DNA of 64,000 nucleotides from Halomonas jincaotanensis (GCF_018448785.1 NZ_JAHCLU010000002.1:124001-188000), one strand, 5' to 3'; numbered from the stretch's first letter, positions 48,584 to 57,601 are shown. Notes: generated by a model not told the origin, from the sequence alone. A program made the numbers and translations.

Positions 48584-49351
48584 ATGCAGCGGGAAGAGTT
48601 CATCCAGCAGCTATGGCTGGACTACGTCCATCAGCACCCCGATATCAGTGGGCTTAGACTCTGGCCAGTCGATGCACCGATGGAGTACATGGCTCTGCTG
48701 ACCCTGAACCATGGGGAGTATGCCATGGACAGGCTGTTACCGATCCTGGCGCTTCTTGGTTATCGCCGTGTGCATCGCCATGCCATGGCCGACCGTGGCC
48801 TGCTGGTGTCCCTGCTCTCTCCCCCCGACAATAGCGCCTGGCTGCTGCTGGCCGAGCTGCAACTCGGCACTCTGTCGCGTCATCCTCGCGACACACTCAA
48901 GACGCTGGTGTCGGATACGCCGCCGGGATTACGGCAAGACCAGAATCTATTGCACAATGGTCGCCCCTGGGCAATGCCCGCCTGGTCGACGTATCAAGCG
49001 TTACATCTCGCCCACCCCTTGGCCGGCTGGCTAGCGGTGATGGGTCCACGGCTGCATCACGTCGGATTCGATTGCACACAGTTGGGTTGCGATATCGAGG
49101 TGCTGGATCAGCAGTTGGATCAGGCGGGGCTTGACGGCCACCGCAACCGCCACCAAGGCGTCTTTCCCGTCTCCCCTCTGCTCGACTTTCGTTTTTACCC
49201 CACACGCTCTCGACGCATGGCCTTCGCCCAAGGCGATGAGCATCGCATCGAACTAGGTGGCCTGGCGCTGGTGCAAAAGCAAGTCAGCGCCAACCAGGAG
49301 CGCACTTCGGAGCTGTTGTTGCCGCACCATACTCGCTGTGAGATGTCCTGA
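48584..49351 (+). CDS. DUF1338-family protein, short form, with an altered metal site
   Basis: The 255-residue protein aligns with short DUF1338 proteins (relatives of 2-oxoadipate dioxygenase/decarboxylase): REEFIQQLWLDYV at the start, LLLAELQLGTLS, PAWSTYQALHLAHPLAGWL, and a HHVGFD segment for the usual NHFT. The first metal ligand, the His of the normal NDHIAxRT motif, is replaced: the segment reads MEYMALLTL. The Glu near the end (HRIELGG) is kept. A normal mononuclear metal site is therefore unlikely. ATG at 48584 is preferred (GAGGGA nearby); an ATG at 48563 is possible. Confidence 0.7.
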   Translation: MQREEFIQQLWLDYVHQHPDISGLRLWPVDAPMEYMALLTLNHGEYAMDRLLPILALLGYRRVHRHAMADRGLLVSLLSPPDNSAWLLLAELQLGTLSRHPRDTLKTLVSDTPPGLRQDQNLLHNGRPWAMPAWSTYQALHLAHPLAGWLAVMGPRLHHVGFDCTQLGCDIEVLDQQLDQAGLDGHRNRHQGVFPVSPLLDFRFYPTRSRRMAFAQGDEHRIELGGLALVQKQVSANQERTSELLLPHHTRCEMS

Positions 49352-49368
49352 TAGCGGCACCCCGAATC

Positions 49369-49387
49369 ATCCACAGATTCTGTGGAT
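49369..49387. repeat. Inverted pair of DnaA-box-like 9-mers
   Basis: ATCCACAG-ATT-CTGTGGAT is a perfect 8 bp inverted repeat. On the minus strand 49389-49381 reads TTATCCACA, a perfect consensus DnaA box, and on the plus strand 49367-49375 reads TCATCCACA, one mismatch from it. It lies between the convergent DUF1338 and scoB genes, where it may also act as a weak hairpin. Two boxes alone do not make an origin. Confidence 0.45.
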
Positions 49388-49552
49388 AACGCTGTGCAGG
49401 AGCCGCTGGCAAGCGGTGACAAGCGCCGAGATGACCGGCTTGAGCAAGACTGGTCAGTTTTTCGACATCGGCGCGCCGATCATTCCCCACAACACACGAC
49501 GACCCGAATCATCGCCTCCGGGCCGTCATGCGCTGTCCAATCAGGCCATCGA

Positions 49553-50215
49553 TCAGACGTCGAATGTCATTTCCGGCACATGGTCGGGGACGATCAGCTT
49601 ACCGGCGGTCTTCTCGATAATTTCCTCGACGCTGATCCCCGGCGCACGTTCCTTGAGGATGAACGCGCCGTTCTCGATCTCCAGGTAGGCGAGATCGGTC
49701 AGCACGCGGTTGATGCAACCTGCGCCAGTCAACGGCAGGTTACAGGACTCCAGAAGCTTGGATTCGCCATGCTTGGAGGCGTGGGTCATGGTGCAGATGA
49801 TGTTCTCGGCCCCGGCCACCAGGTCCATGGCGCCGCCCATGCCCTTGATCAACTTGCCGGGGATCATCCAGGAAGCGATGTTGCCGTTCTGGTCGATTTC
49901 AAAGGCGCCCAGCACGGTCAGGTCGACGTGACCACCACGGATCATGGCGAAGGATTCAGCCGAATTGAAGATTGCCGCGCCGGGCCGGGCGGTGACCGTC
50001 TCCTTGCCGGCGTTGATCATGTCGGGGTCGAGCTCTTCCTCGGTGGGGTAGCGCCCCATACCCAGCAGGCCGTTCTCGGACTGCAGCATCACGTCGATGC
50101 CGTCGGGGATGTAGTTGGCGACCAGGGTGGGGATGCCGATGCCCAGGTTGACGTAGAAGCCGTCCTCGAGTTCGCGCGCCACGCGCATTGCCATCTGTTC
50201 GCGGGTGAGTGCCAT
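49553..50215 (-). CDS. scoB: 3-oxoacid CoA-transferase subunit B
   Basis: Beta subunit of succinyl-CoA:3-ketoacid CoA-transferase, which moves CoA from succinyl-CoA to acetoacetate. The 220-residue protein has the VNLGIGIPTLVANYIPDGID segment and the catalytic Glu in SENGLLGMG. It follows scoA by about 80 bp on the same strand. Together with bdhA it would feed 3-hydroxybutyrate into central metabolism. Confidence 0.95.
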   Translation of the reverse strand: MALTREQMAMRVARELEDGFYVNLGIGIPTLVANYIPDGIDVMLQSENGLLGMGRYPTEEELDPDMINAGKETVTARPGAAIFNSAESFAMIRGGHVDLTVLGAFEIDQNGNIASWMIPGKLIKGMGGAMDLVAGAENIICTMTHASKHGESKLLESCNLPLTGAGCINRVLTDLAYLEIENGAFILKERAPGISVEEIIEKTAGKLIVPDHVPEMTFDV

Positions 50216-50296
50216 GGTGTTGCCTCTTGTGATCGGTAACGCCGAGGGGGATGAGCGCCCTGGCGGTGGTGTCTGTGTCGACGGTGTGACCGGTGG

Positions 50297-50998
50297 TCAG
50301 CCCTGGTGCACGGTGCGCTTCTCGATGCGCTTCTCGAAGGTGCCCTGAATGATGCGGTCCACATAGATGCCTGGGGTGTGGATCTGGTCGGGCTTGAGCT
50401 CGCCGGGCTCGACGATTTCCTCGACCTCGACCACGGTGATCTTTCCTGCGGTGGCCGCCATTGGGTTGAAGTTCTGGGCGGTGTCGCGATAGACGACGTT
50501 GCCGTAGCGGTCGGCCTTCCAGCCCTTGACGATGGCGAAGTCGCCGACCACTGACTCCTCGAGAATGTAGTGACGCCCGTTGAACTCGCGAACCTCCTTG
50601 CCTTCACCGATCGGCGTGCCATAACCGGTGGCGGTGTAGAAGGCCGGGATACCGGCGCCGCCGGCACGCATTTTTTCCGCCAAGGTGCCCTGCGGAGTCA
50701 GAACCACCTCGATCTCGTCGTTGAGCATCTGTTTCTCAAAGAGGGCATTCTCGCCGACGTAGGAAGCATGGATCCGGCGGATCTGCTTATCTTCCAGCAG
50801 CACACCCAGGCCGAAGCCATCGACGCCGCAGTTGTTGGACCACACCGTCAAGTCCTTGACGCCGCGACGCTTGATTTCGCCGATCAGGTTTTCGGGAATG
50901 CCGCAGAGCCCGAAGCCGCCGGCGATCACGGTCATTCCGCTCTCGATGCCGTCCATCGCGTCTTCATAGGAGTAAACTCGCTTGTCGAATCCGGCCAT
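50297..50998 (-). CDS. scoA: 3-oxoacid CoA-transferase subunit A
   Basis: Alpha subunit of the CoA-transferase. The 233-residue protein has the [19 protein letters not shown] CoA-binding segment and [19 protein letters not shown] at 50998 ([17 protein letters not shown]) has GAGGCG upstream; the longer frame to 51067 adds an unlikely leader. First gene of scoAB, divergent from a LysR regulator 159 bp away, which probably controls it. Confidence 0.95.
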   Translation of the reverse strand: MAGFDKRVYSYEDAMDGIESGMTVIAGGFGLCGIPENLIGEIKRRGVKDLTVWSNNCGVDGFGLGVLLEDKQIRRIHASYVGENALFEKQMLNDEIEVVLTPQGTLAEKMRAGGAGIPAFYTATGYGTPIGEGKEVREFNGRHYILEESVVGDFAIVKGWKADRYGNVVYRDTAQNFNPMAATAGKITVVEVEEIVEPGELKPDQIHTPGIYVDRIIQGTFEKRIEKRTVHQG

Positions 50999-51157
50999 AG
51001 TGGCGCCTCGTGATGTTGTGAAGAGAATATTCAGCGTAGTTGTCGCCAAAGGGCATGACGCTTTCACACAGTGTTGTACGTCAGGATATATTTGTTAAGT
51101 TTGTTTTTCTTATCGATTGACTCTTTATACCAATAAATTAGACCTTGGTAGCATGCC

Positions 51158-52057
51158 ATGACCATTAAACAGCTGCGCGCCTTTCTCGCCGTGGCCCAGA
51201 CCCTGAGTTTCACCCAGGCATGCGAGGTGCTCCATCTTTCGCAACCCGCCCTCAGCCTGGCCATCAAGGGTCTGGAGGAGAGCCTCGGGGGCCGCCTACT
51301 GATTCGCAGCACCCGCAGCGTACGCCTGACCCCCGAAGGCGAGTCGCTGGTCCCACTGGCAAAGCGTCTGCTGGCTGACTGGGACAATACCGAAGAGATG
51401 CTGCGCCAGCGCTTCACCCTGCAGCTTGGACGCCTCACGGTCGCTACCATGCCCTCCTTCGCAAGCAACTTGCTACCGCCAGCGCTGATGGCATTCCGGC
51501 GACGTCATCCCAAGGTCAATATCACCGTCCACGATGTCATCAACGAGCAGGTCATCGACATGGTGCGCAATCGCCAAGTGGAACTCGGCATTGCCTTCGA
51601 ACCCGAGGCCACCGGCAGTCTCACCTTTGCCCCGTTGTTCGTCGATCGTTTCGTCGCCGTGGTTCCGGCGAACTCGATGCTTGCCAGCCATTCCCGGCTC
51701 GAGTGGTCGACGCTGTTGACGCATGACTTCATCGCACTTCAGCGCCCCTCCATGGTACGCCGCCTACTCGATCGGCAGCTCGTTGAAAGGAACATTCATT
51801 TGCCGATCGCCTTCGAAAGTCATCAATTGGCTACCGTAGGTAGGATGGTCACAAGCGGTCTGGGGGTCAGTGCGGTGCCTTCACTATGCCTTCGCCAGAT
51901 GCAGGAACTCGGTGCGGTCTGCCTGCCGCTTACCCAGCCGGTCATCGAACACGCCGTCGGCGTGCTCACCTATGGTACTCACGAGCTCTCGGTCGCAGCC
52001 CTGGCGTTGCAGCAAGTGCTCGCCGAGACGATCGATAACTCCACTATTGATTCGTGA
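51158..52057 (+). CDS. LysR-type transcriptional regulator, probable regulator of scoAB
   Basis: The 299-residue protein has the LysR winged helix at the N-terminus (MTIKQLRAFLAVAQTLSFTQ, then HLSQPALSLAIKGLEESLG) and a periplasmic-binding-protein-like effector domain. It is transcribed away from scoA; such divergent LysR genes usually control the adjacent operon. The shared 159 bp region is AT-rich but I could not single out a clear T-N11-A operator. Confidence 0.92.
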   Translation: MTIKQLRAFLAVAQTLSFTQACEVLHLSQPALSLAIKGLEESLGGRLLIRSTRSVRLTPEGESLVPLAKRLLADWDNTEEMLRQRFTLQLGRLTVATMPSFASNLLPPALMAFRRRHPKVNITVHDVINEQVIDMVRNRQVELGIAFEPEATGSLTFAPLFVDRFVAVVPANSMLASHSRLEWSTLLTHDFIALQRPSMVRRLLDRQLVERNIHLPIAFESHQLATVGRMVTSGLGVSAVPSLCLRQMQELGAVCLPLTQPVIEHAVGVLTYGTHELSVAALALQQVLAETIDNSTIDS

Positions 52058-52136
52058 CGTTGATGGCACCGTCTGGGCAGCTCGGGCATGATCTATTAGC
52101 ATGAGCGCTTTCGCATCCTGCCGCGGGGTCCATGGC

Positions 52137-53009
52137 ATGTCGTTGCTCAAGGGAATCGTCAGCGTCTTGCTACTGTTTCTCAGTACAATTTTTTGGGGGG
52201 TGCCGTTGATCCTGCTGACACTCCTCAAGCTGATCACGCCGAGCCGCCCGCTACGTCGACGCGTATTGGCAGGCCTCAACGGGATAGCACTCAACTGGAT
52301 CGGGACCAATCTGTGGTGGATGCGCCGCTGGCTGAAGCCGCCACTCGATATCCAACTGCCGGAAGGGTTGAGTCGTGATAAGTGGTGGTTGGTGCTGTCC
52401 AACCACCGCAGCTGGACCGATATTTTTCTGTTGTTCATCGCTCTGCATCGCCGCATTCCCATGCCGCACTTCTTCGTCAAGCGTCAATTGATCTGGATTC
52501 CCGTCGTCGGCCTGGCCTTCTGGGCCATGGAGTTTCCGATGTTGCGTCGCCTTACACGCGAACAACGCGAACGCAACCCCGAGCTGGCACGCCGGGATCG
52601 CGATGCCACCGAGCGGATGTGCCGCCATGCCAGGGAGCGGCCGATCGCCATCTACAATTTCGTTGAAGGTACACGCTTCACGCCGGCCAAGCATGTCGCC
52701 CAGGCGTCGCCATACGGTCACCTGCTGCGTCCACGCGCCGGCGGCGTTGCTCAGGTGCTGAACCTGCTGGGTGATCGCCTGGATGGTATCCTCGACGTGA
52801 CGCTGTGCTACAACAATCCCCAGCCGAGTTTCTGGAGCTTTCTCTGTGGGCGCGAGGATCGCGTGACGCTGCATGCGAAACGACTCGACATCCCCCCCTG
52901 GATGATGCACGGCAATTATCATGACGATCCGCTGACCAAGGAACGCTTCCATTCATGGCTGAACGCCCTGTGGCAGGAAAAGGACGACATCCTTTCGCGC
53001 CCCCGATAG
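52137..53009 (+). CDS. Lysophospholipid acyltransferase-family protein (YihG/PlsC-like)
   Basis: Membrane acyltransferase of 290 residues. An N-terminal hydrophobic stretch (about residues 5-30) precedes the catalytic block I NHRSWTDI (HX4D) and block III FVEGTRFT. The order and the WWLVLSNHRSWTDIFLLF context match YihG/YcbB-type acyltransferases that acylate lysophospholipids. ATG at 52137 starts the membrane segment; an ATG 36 nt upstream has no ribosome site. Its end overlaps the next gene by 55 bp. Confidence 0.88.
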   Translation: MSLLKGIVSVLLLFLSTIFWGVPLILLTLLKLITPSRPLRRRVLAGLNGIALNWIGTNLWWMRRWLKPPLDIQLPEGLSRDKWWLVLSNHRSWTDIFLLFIALHRRIPMPHFFVKRQLIWIPVVGLAFWAMEFPMLRRLTREQRERNPELARRDRDATERMCRHARERPIAIYNFVEGTRFTPAKHVAQASPYGHLLRPRAGGVAQVLNLLGDRLDGILDVTLCYNNPQPSFWSFLCGREDRVTLHAKRLDIPPWMMHGNYHDDPLTKERFHSWLNALWQEKDDILSRPR

Positions 53010-53935
53010 TTCTTACGTTAGTTCTGACGATGGTTTTGTTGATACTTGCCGGCTGCGCCTCGAGTTCCGACAGGTCAACACAGCGCGATCGCGCTACCAT
53101 GGCGGGCAATTGGGTCAGCGTCCAACGTGGCGATACGCTGGGAGAGCTTGCGCGACGCGGTGGCGTCCCGCTCGAGCGCCTGCAGCGGTTCAATCCCGGC
53201 GTCGATTCGCGCAAGCTGGCGGTCGGTCAACGCCTGTTGCTGCCGACCCAGAATGAGCGTGCACCCGCAAACGGCCCCTATCGCTACCAGATTCGCCCCG
53301 GTGATACCTATACCAGTATCGCCAGACGCTTCAATACTCGCGCATCACGTGTGCAAGCAGCCAACCCCGGCATGTCGGCCACTGCGCTCAAGGTCGGCCA
53401 GATCATCTCGGTGCCCCTCACTGGCCCAGGTTCCACGGGTCAGGCCAGCACCGGAGGCGCCAAGGCTAGTGATAACAAGGGCAGTGATACCACGAAGACC
53501 CGCTCTGCCAGTGCAGCGACACGAACGGCCAGCCTGCCCGATCCGGGCAACCTGCCCATCTCGGCCCGCCAATGGCCTTGGCCATTGCAGGACTACCGCA
53601 TCGTCAGGCGCTTCGGTAGTGATAGCCGAGGCACGCTGCAGCCAATGCTGCTGGCGACGGAGCGTGGCGTTCGTGCTCGGTCGGTGGCCGACGGCGACGT
53701 GCGCTTTGCCGACAGCATGCGCCAACTCGGTCAGGTTGTGATCGTCCATCACGCCGACAACATCCAGAGCGTCTATGCCCTGTGCGACGATACGCTAGTC
53801 ACCAACGGCGATCGGGTCAGCCGTGGCGACGAACTGTGCGAGGTGGGGTACAACAACGCAAGCGAACGCTTTGATCTGCTCTTCGATCTACGTCATGGGG
53901 GGAAACCTATCGATCCACGGCAGGTCTTGAGGTAG
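52955..53935 (+). CDS. LysM lipoprotein with a degenerate LytM (M23) domain
   Basis: The 326-residue protein has a type II signal peptide with lipobox LILAGC (Cys34), two LysM repeats (VSVQRGDTLGELARRGGV... and YQIRPGDTYTSIARRFNT...), a Ser/Thr/Ala-rich linker, and a C-terminal LytM-like domain from about residue 205. The zinc ligands of active M23 peptidases are missing: no HxxxD near RRFGSDSRGTLQP, and the HxH motif reads RFDLLF. Like NlpD/EnvC it could activate an amidase instead of cutting peptidoglycan itself. Starts inside the acyltransferase gene; AAGGA is 12 nt upstream of its ATG. Confidence 0.85.
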   Translation: MAERPVAGKGRHPFAPPIVLTLVLTMVLLILAGCASSSDRSTQRDRATMAGNWVSVQRGDTLGELARRGGVPLERLQRFNPGVDSRKLAVGQRLLLPTQNERAPANGPYRYQIRPGDTYTSIARRFNTRASRVQAANPGMSATALKVGQIISVPLTGPGSTGQASTGGAKASDNKGSDTTKTRSASAATRTASLPDPGNLPISARQWPWPLQDYRIVRRFGSDSRGTLQPMLLATERGVRARSVADGDVRFADSMRQLGQVVIVHHADNIQSVYALCDDTLVTNGDRVSRGDELCEVGYNNASERFDLLFDLRHGGKPIDPRQVLR

Positions 53936-54013
53936 GTTCGCTTGCATCGCTTGCGTCATGGTCTATTCATCGGCATGTCGCCGTAATGTCATCCTTTAAC
54001 ACCATTCTTGTCC

Positions 54014-54040
54014 TTGAAGTGGCCCAGCCAGGGCCTTCAA
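54014..54040. repeat. Inverted repeat ahead of the glycosyltransferase gene
   Basis: TTGAAGTGGCCC (54014-54025) faces GGGCCTTCAA (54031-54040) with one bulged T and an AGCCA loop. It ends 17 bp before the glycosyltransferase ATG, just upstream of its ribosome site. Could be a terminator for the LysM gene or a leader hairpin. No T-run follows. Confidence 0.35.
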
Positions 54041-54056
54041 CAGGACGAGGAATGTC

Positions 54057-55217
54057 ATGCGCATCGCGCTGGTCAGTGAAACCTGGTCACCCGACATCAA
54101 CGGCGTGGCTCATACCCTGAAGCAGATCGACAACGAGTTGCGCAGCCGTGGTCATGCGTTGCAGCTAATTCGACCGCGGCCTGCCGATGGCAGCTACTCT
54201 CGTGCCGATGGCATGGACGCCGAACTTCAGGTTAGGGGTATGTCGGTCCCGAGCTATCGCCAGGTGCGATTCGGCATACCCGACACGCGCGCCATTGTCC
54301 GCCTGTGGCGCGAGCAGCGACCCGATGTCGTCTACCTCGCCACCCAAGGTCCGTTGGGGTGGTCCGCGCAGCGCGCCGCGCAGCGTCTGTCGATACCGGT
54401 CGTCGGGGGCTGGCACACCAACTTCGATCATTATTGCACCGATTATGGTCTCGCCTGGCTGACCCCGCTGGTCATGCAGCGACTCCGCACCTTTCATAAC
54501 CGCTGCGCGGCCACGCTGGTCCCCACCCGCCAACAAGCCAATCGTCTCAGCGACCAGGGTTTCGACAATCTTCGCATCATGGCCCGCGGTATCGACGGGG
54601 AGTGTTTCTCACCGGTAAAGCGCGACCCTGCCCTGCGTCAATGGTGGGGCGCTGACGCGCATGGGCCGGTGGCACTGCATGTGGGTCGACTGGCACCCGA
54701 AAAGAACCTCGATCAGTTGCGAGAAACCTTCCATGCCATGCTGGCCGCGCGTCCGGATCTGACGCTGGTCGTCGTCGGTGATGGCCCGGGCCGACAGGCA
54801 CTACAAAAGGCCCTACCCGAGGCGTACTTTACCGGCTTCATTGACCTAGAAAGCCTGACACGTCACTACGCTAGCGCAGATATCTTCGTTTTTCCCTCCC
54901 TTTCCGAAACTTGGGGGAATGTCGTACTGGAAGCCATGGCCAGCGGTCTCGCGGTGGTGACGTATCGCCATGCAGCCGGCGATGAACTGATCGATAACGA
55001 CCTCACCGGTGTCAGCCTGCCGACGGACGATACCGCGGGATTTCGCGATGCGGCGGCGAATCTCTGCCTCCACTCTGCCCGCTATGCCCGGCTAGGGCGA
55101 GCCGCCAGAACTCGCGCTCTAACCTATCGGTGGTCGGCCATTACCGACGACTTCATCGCCACCCTCGAATTTGCTCGGGAGAGCCGCCATGAAACCACGA
55201 GCACCTGCCGTGTTTGA
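54057..55217 (+). CDS. Family 4 (GT-B) glycosyltransferase
   Basis: The 386-residue GT-B enzyme opens MRIALVSETWSPDINGVAHT, has the donor-site segment LHVGRLAPEKNLDQL and the family EX7E motif in SLSETWGNVVLEAMASG. It resembles MgtA/PimB-like mannosyl- or glucosyltransferases acting on lipids. GACGAGGA precedes the ATG. Its end overlaps the PAP2 phosphatase gene, which points to a common function in glycolipid or undecaprenyl-linked sugar metabolism. Confidence 0.9.
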   Translation: MRIALVSETWSPDINGVAHTLKQIDNELRSRGHALQLIRPRPADGSYSRADGMDAELQVRGMSVPSYRQVRFGIPDTRAIVRLWREQRPDVVYLATQGPLGWSAQRAAQRLSIPVVGGWHTNFDHYCTDYGLAWLTPLVMQRLRTFHNRCAATLVPTRQQANRLSDQGFDNLRIMARGIDGECFSPVKRDPALRQWWGADAHGPVALHVGRLAPEKNLDQLRETFHAMLAARPDLTLVVVGDGPGRQALQKALPEAYFTGFIDLESLTRHYASADIFVFPSLSETWGNVVLEAMASGLAVVTYRHAAGDELIDNDLTGVSLPTDDTAGFRDAAANLCLHSARYARLGRAARTRALTYRWSAITDDFIATLEFARESRHETTSTCRV

Positions 55218-55731
55218 TCGTCTCGACCTGCTCGAATGGCAACTCTGTCAGCGTATGGCCGGCTTGAGCGTTCATCGCCGCTGGCTTTCCACCCTAAGGC
55301 TTGCCAGCAAACTGGGAGACTGGCCGGTATGGGTGGCTTTGATCGCGCTACAACCGCTGCTGCATGAGCCCCACGGGTGGGTTTACTTGCTTCAATATAG
55401 CGTTACGGCACTGCTCGCTGTCGGTGTGTATCGTCTGCTCAAGACACGCCTGTGCCGCGAGCGTCCCTTTATTACTTTCGATGGCACCATCGCCTGCACT
55501 GAACCCGCGCGCGATCGTTACAGCTTTCCCAGCGGGCACACGATGCATGCGGTCATGTTCTGTTTGCTCACCGCCAGTCACAGCCCCTGGGTACTGATTC
55601 TGCTGGCACCACTATCGCTACTGATTGCCATCTCCCGAGTCGGCCTGGGCCTGCACTATTTCAGTGATGTCATCGCCGGCGCCTTGATAGGCATCACCTT
55701 TGCCTGGGCAAGCCTGCAATTGGTGGGTTAG
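55189..55731 (+). CDS. PAP2-family lipid phosphatase
   Basis: The 180-residue membrane protein has the three acid phosphatase motifs: KTRLCRERPF (KX6RP), PSGHT, and SRVGLGLHYFSDVIAG (SRX5HX3D). It has about five helices. Likely substrates are phosphatidic acid, PGP or undecaprenyl pyrophosphate. ATG at 55189 has GGGAGAG upstream and lies 28 bp inside the glycosyltransferase gene. Confidence 0.93.
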   Translation: MKPRAPAVFDRLDLLEWQLCQRMAGLSVHRRWLSTLRLASKLGDWPVWVALIALQPLLHEPHGWVYLLQYSVTALLAVGVYRLLKTRLCRERPFITFDGTIACTEPARDRYSFPSGHTMHAVMFCLLTASHSPWVLILLAPLSLLIAISRVGLGLHYFSDVIAGALIGITFAWASLQLVG

Positions 55732-55784
55732 CTACTCGCAACCGGTCGCTGGCTCGATAACACAGTCCATGGCATCCTGATGCC

Positions 55785-56390
55785 ATGCGTCATGCCGATA
55801 ACCACCTCCTGCTCGCCTCGCCGGTCATCAGGCGATTCGACACGCTGCTTGGAGAGACAACGGCCGGTTTGGCATTAACGTGCCTGGATGAAACTCTCGA
55901 TTGGCAGCAGCCACGCCTGCGCCTCTTCGGGCGTGAGCACCCCATCCCGCGACGCCAGGTATGGATGGGTGACGCCGAAGCCCGTTACCGCTACTCCGGA
56001 CAAATTTTCTCGCCCGACAGCTGGCATCCCATCGTCTTGGACATCCGCAATGCGGTTATTGCCCGACTCGATCGCGCCGGCATCGTAGCGGACTTCAATA
56101 GTGTATTGCTCAACCGCTACGGCACTGGCCAGGAACGGATGGGGTGGCACAGCGATGATGAACCTGAACTCGGCTCGACCCCCTTGATCGCCGCTGTAAG
56201 TCTCGGATGTGAACGCCCCTTGCGGTTTCGCTGGAAGCACAAGGAAGGGTCTGCCTTCAACGTCTGCTTGCCTCACGACAGTTTACTGGTGATGGGCCCT
56301 GGCGTTCAGGCTCGTCTGCAGCATGCGCTTTTGTCACGCCGGGCGCCTGGGTTGCGCATCAGCCTGACGTTCCGTTGGGTGTATTTTTAA
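55785..56390 (+). CDS. alkB: AlkB-family 2-oxoglutarate/Fe(II) dioxygenase (ALKBH2-like)
   Basis: Oxidative DNA/RNA demethylase family. The 201-residue protein has FNSVLLNRYGTGQERMGWHS with the HxD iron ligands (GWHSDDEP), the distal His in RLQHALLSRRAPG, and the 2-oxoglutarate Arg in LRISLTFRW. The layout is closer to the ALKBH2/3 group (PRRQVWMGDAEARYRYSG) than to E. coli AlkB. Follows the PAP2 gene by 53 bp. Confidence 0.92.
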   Translation: MRHADNHLLLASPVIRRFDTLLGETTAGLALTCLDETLDWQQPRLRLFGREHPIPRRQVWMGDAEARYRYSGQIFSPDSWHPIVLDIRNAVIARLDRAGIVADFNSVLLNRYGTGQERMGWHSDDEPELGSTPLIAAVSLGCERPLRFRWKHKEGSAFNVCLPHDSLLVMGPGVQARLQHALLSRRAPGLRISLTFRWVYF

Positions 56391-56391
56391 A

Positions 56392-56411
56392 GTCGTTTCA
56401 CAAAAAACGAC
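56392..56411 (-). terminator. Hairpin past the gcvT stop
   Basis: GTCGTTT (56392-56398) pairs with AAACGAC (56405-56411). Read from the minus strand it is followed by TTTAAAAAT, which would suit gcvT, about 80 bp upstream. AT-rich and short, so weak. Confidence 0.35.
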
Positions 56412-56491
56412 CACCCATGTATCGGCTAGTTCTCGAGTGCAATCGAAATTAGATAACGGTATAAATCTACCGACGAAACCCTCGAGAGCCT

Positions 56492-57601
56492 TCAGCCGCG
56501 GTAGTAGCCTGGCGTAACGAAAGGCGTCTTGCTGACGATCATGGGCAATCGCTTGCCTCGCACCTCGGCGAACACTTGCGTACCCACCTCGGATTGCTCG
56601 ATATCCACATAGCCCATGGCCACAGGCTTACCGATGCTGGGCCCGAAACCGCCAGAGGTCACCACACCGATATGCTTGTCATCCTCGGTGTATAGTTCGG
56701 CACCCTCGCGTACGGGAGCGCGACCCTCGCCAAGCAGCCCCACTCGTTTACGGCGATGATCCTTCTCGGCCACTTGATGCAGGATGAGATCGGCACCCGG
56801 AAAACCGCCCGGGCGCTCACCACCTCGACGACGCGGTTTGCCGATCGCCCAGATCAACCCTGCTTCCACTGGCGTGGTGTGGGTATCGATATCGTGACCA
56901 TACAGGCAAAGCCCGGCCTCCAGACGCAATGAATCCCGTGCGCCCAGACCGATGGCCGCCACTTCTGGCTCAGCCAGCAAACGACGCGCCAGGGCCTCAG
57001 CGTTTTGGGCAGCAACGGATATCTCGAATCCGTCTTCGCCAGTGTAGCCACTGCGGCTGACCCATACGTCAATGCCGCCGATTGTGAACCTGCCATGTTG
57101 CATGAACACCATGTCACAGGCTTCGGGACAGCACCGCTGCATCACGGCCGCCGCCGCGGGCCCCTGCAGGGCCATCAGCCCGCGGTCCAGCACCTCGACC
57201 TCGTGCTCGCCTAGCCCACGCCGCAAGTGAGCCACGTCCTGGTCCTTACAGGCGGCATTGACCACCAGATACAGATGATCGCCTGCATTCACGATCATCA
57301 GGTCATCAAGGATGCCCCCTTCTTCGCTGGTGAACAGGCCATAGCGCTGCATGCCATTGGCCAACCCAAGCAGGTCGGACGGCACGAGCGTCTCGAGTGA
57401 CTCGGCCGGGTGCGGTCCTCTTACCAGCACCTGGCCCATGTGCGACACATCGAACAGGCCACAGGCTGCCCGTGTGTGCTCATGCTCCTTCTTCACGCCC
57501 AACGGATACTGGACCGGCATTTCATAGCCGGCAAAGGGCACCATCTTGCCGCCGAGCTCTTCGTGCAGCGCATGCAAAGGGGTTTGTTTCAGTTGGCTCA
57601 T
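56492..57601 (-). CDS. gcvT: Aminomethyltransferase (glycine cleavage T protein)
   Basis: Transfers the aminomethyl carbon from lipoyl-GcvH to tetrahydrofolate, releasing ammonia. The 369-residue protein has the GcvT hallmarks GLFDVSHMGQ, GGILDDLMI with its catalytic Asp, LMALQGPAA, SRSGYTGEDGFEI, and the ARDSLRLEAGLCLYG segment. ATG at 57601 is chosen over one 15 nt upstream on ribosome-site spacing. Encoded apart from gcvHP, about 85 bp upstream of the 3' end of a symporter gene on the same strand. Confidence 0.95.
   Translation of the reverse strand: MSQLKQTPLHALHEELGGKMVPFAGYEMPVQYPLGVKKEHEHTRAACGLFDVSHMGQVLVRGPHPAESLETLVPSDLLGLANGMQRYGLFTSEEGGILDDLMIVNAGDHLYLVVNAACKDQDVAHLRRGLGEHEVEVLDRGLMALQGPAAAAVMQRCCPEACDMVFMQHGRFTIGGIDVWVSRSGYTGEDGFEISVAAQNAEALARRLLAEPEVAAIGLGARDSLRLEAGLCLYGHDIDTHTTPVEAGLIWAIGKPRRRGGERPGGFPGADLILHQVAEKDHRRKRVGLLGEGRAPVREGAELYTEDDKHIGVVTSGGFGPSIGKPVAMGYVDIEQSEVGTQVFAEVRGKRLPMIVSKTPFVTPGYYRG

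Noticed and set aside
49367-49389. Replication origin
   Set aside because: Only two DnaA-like boxes, no AT-rich unwinding region and no dnaA/dnaN/gidA-type neighbours.
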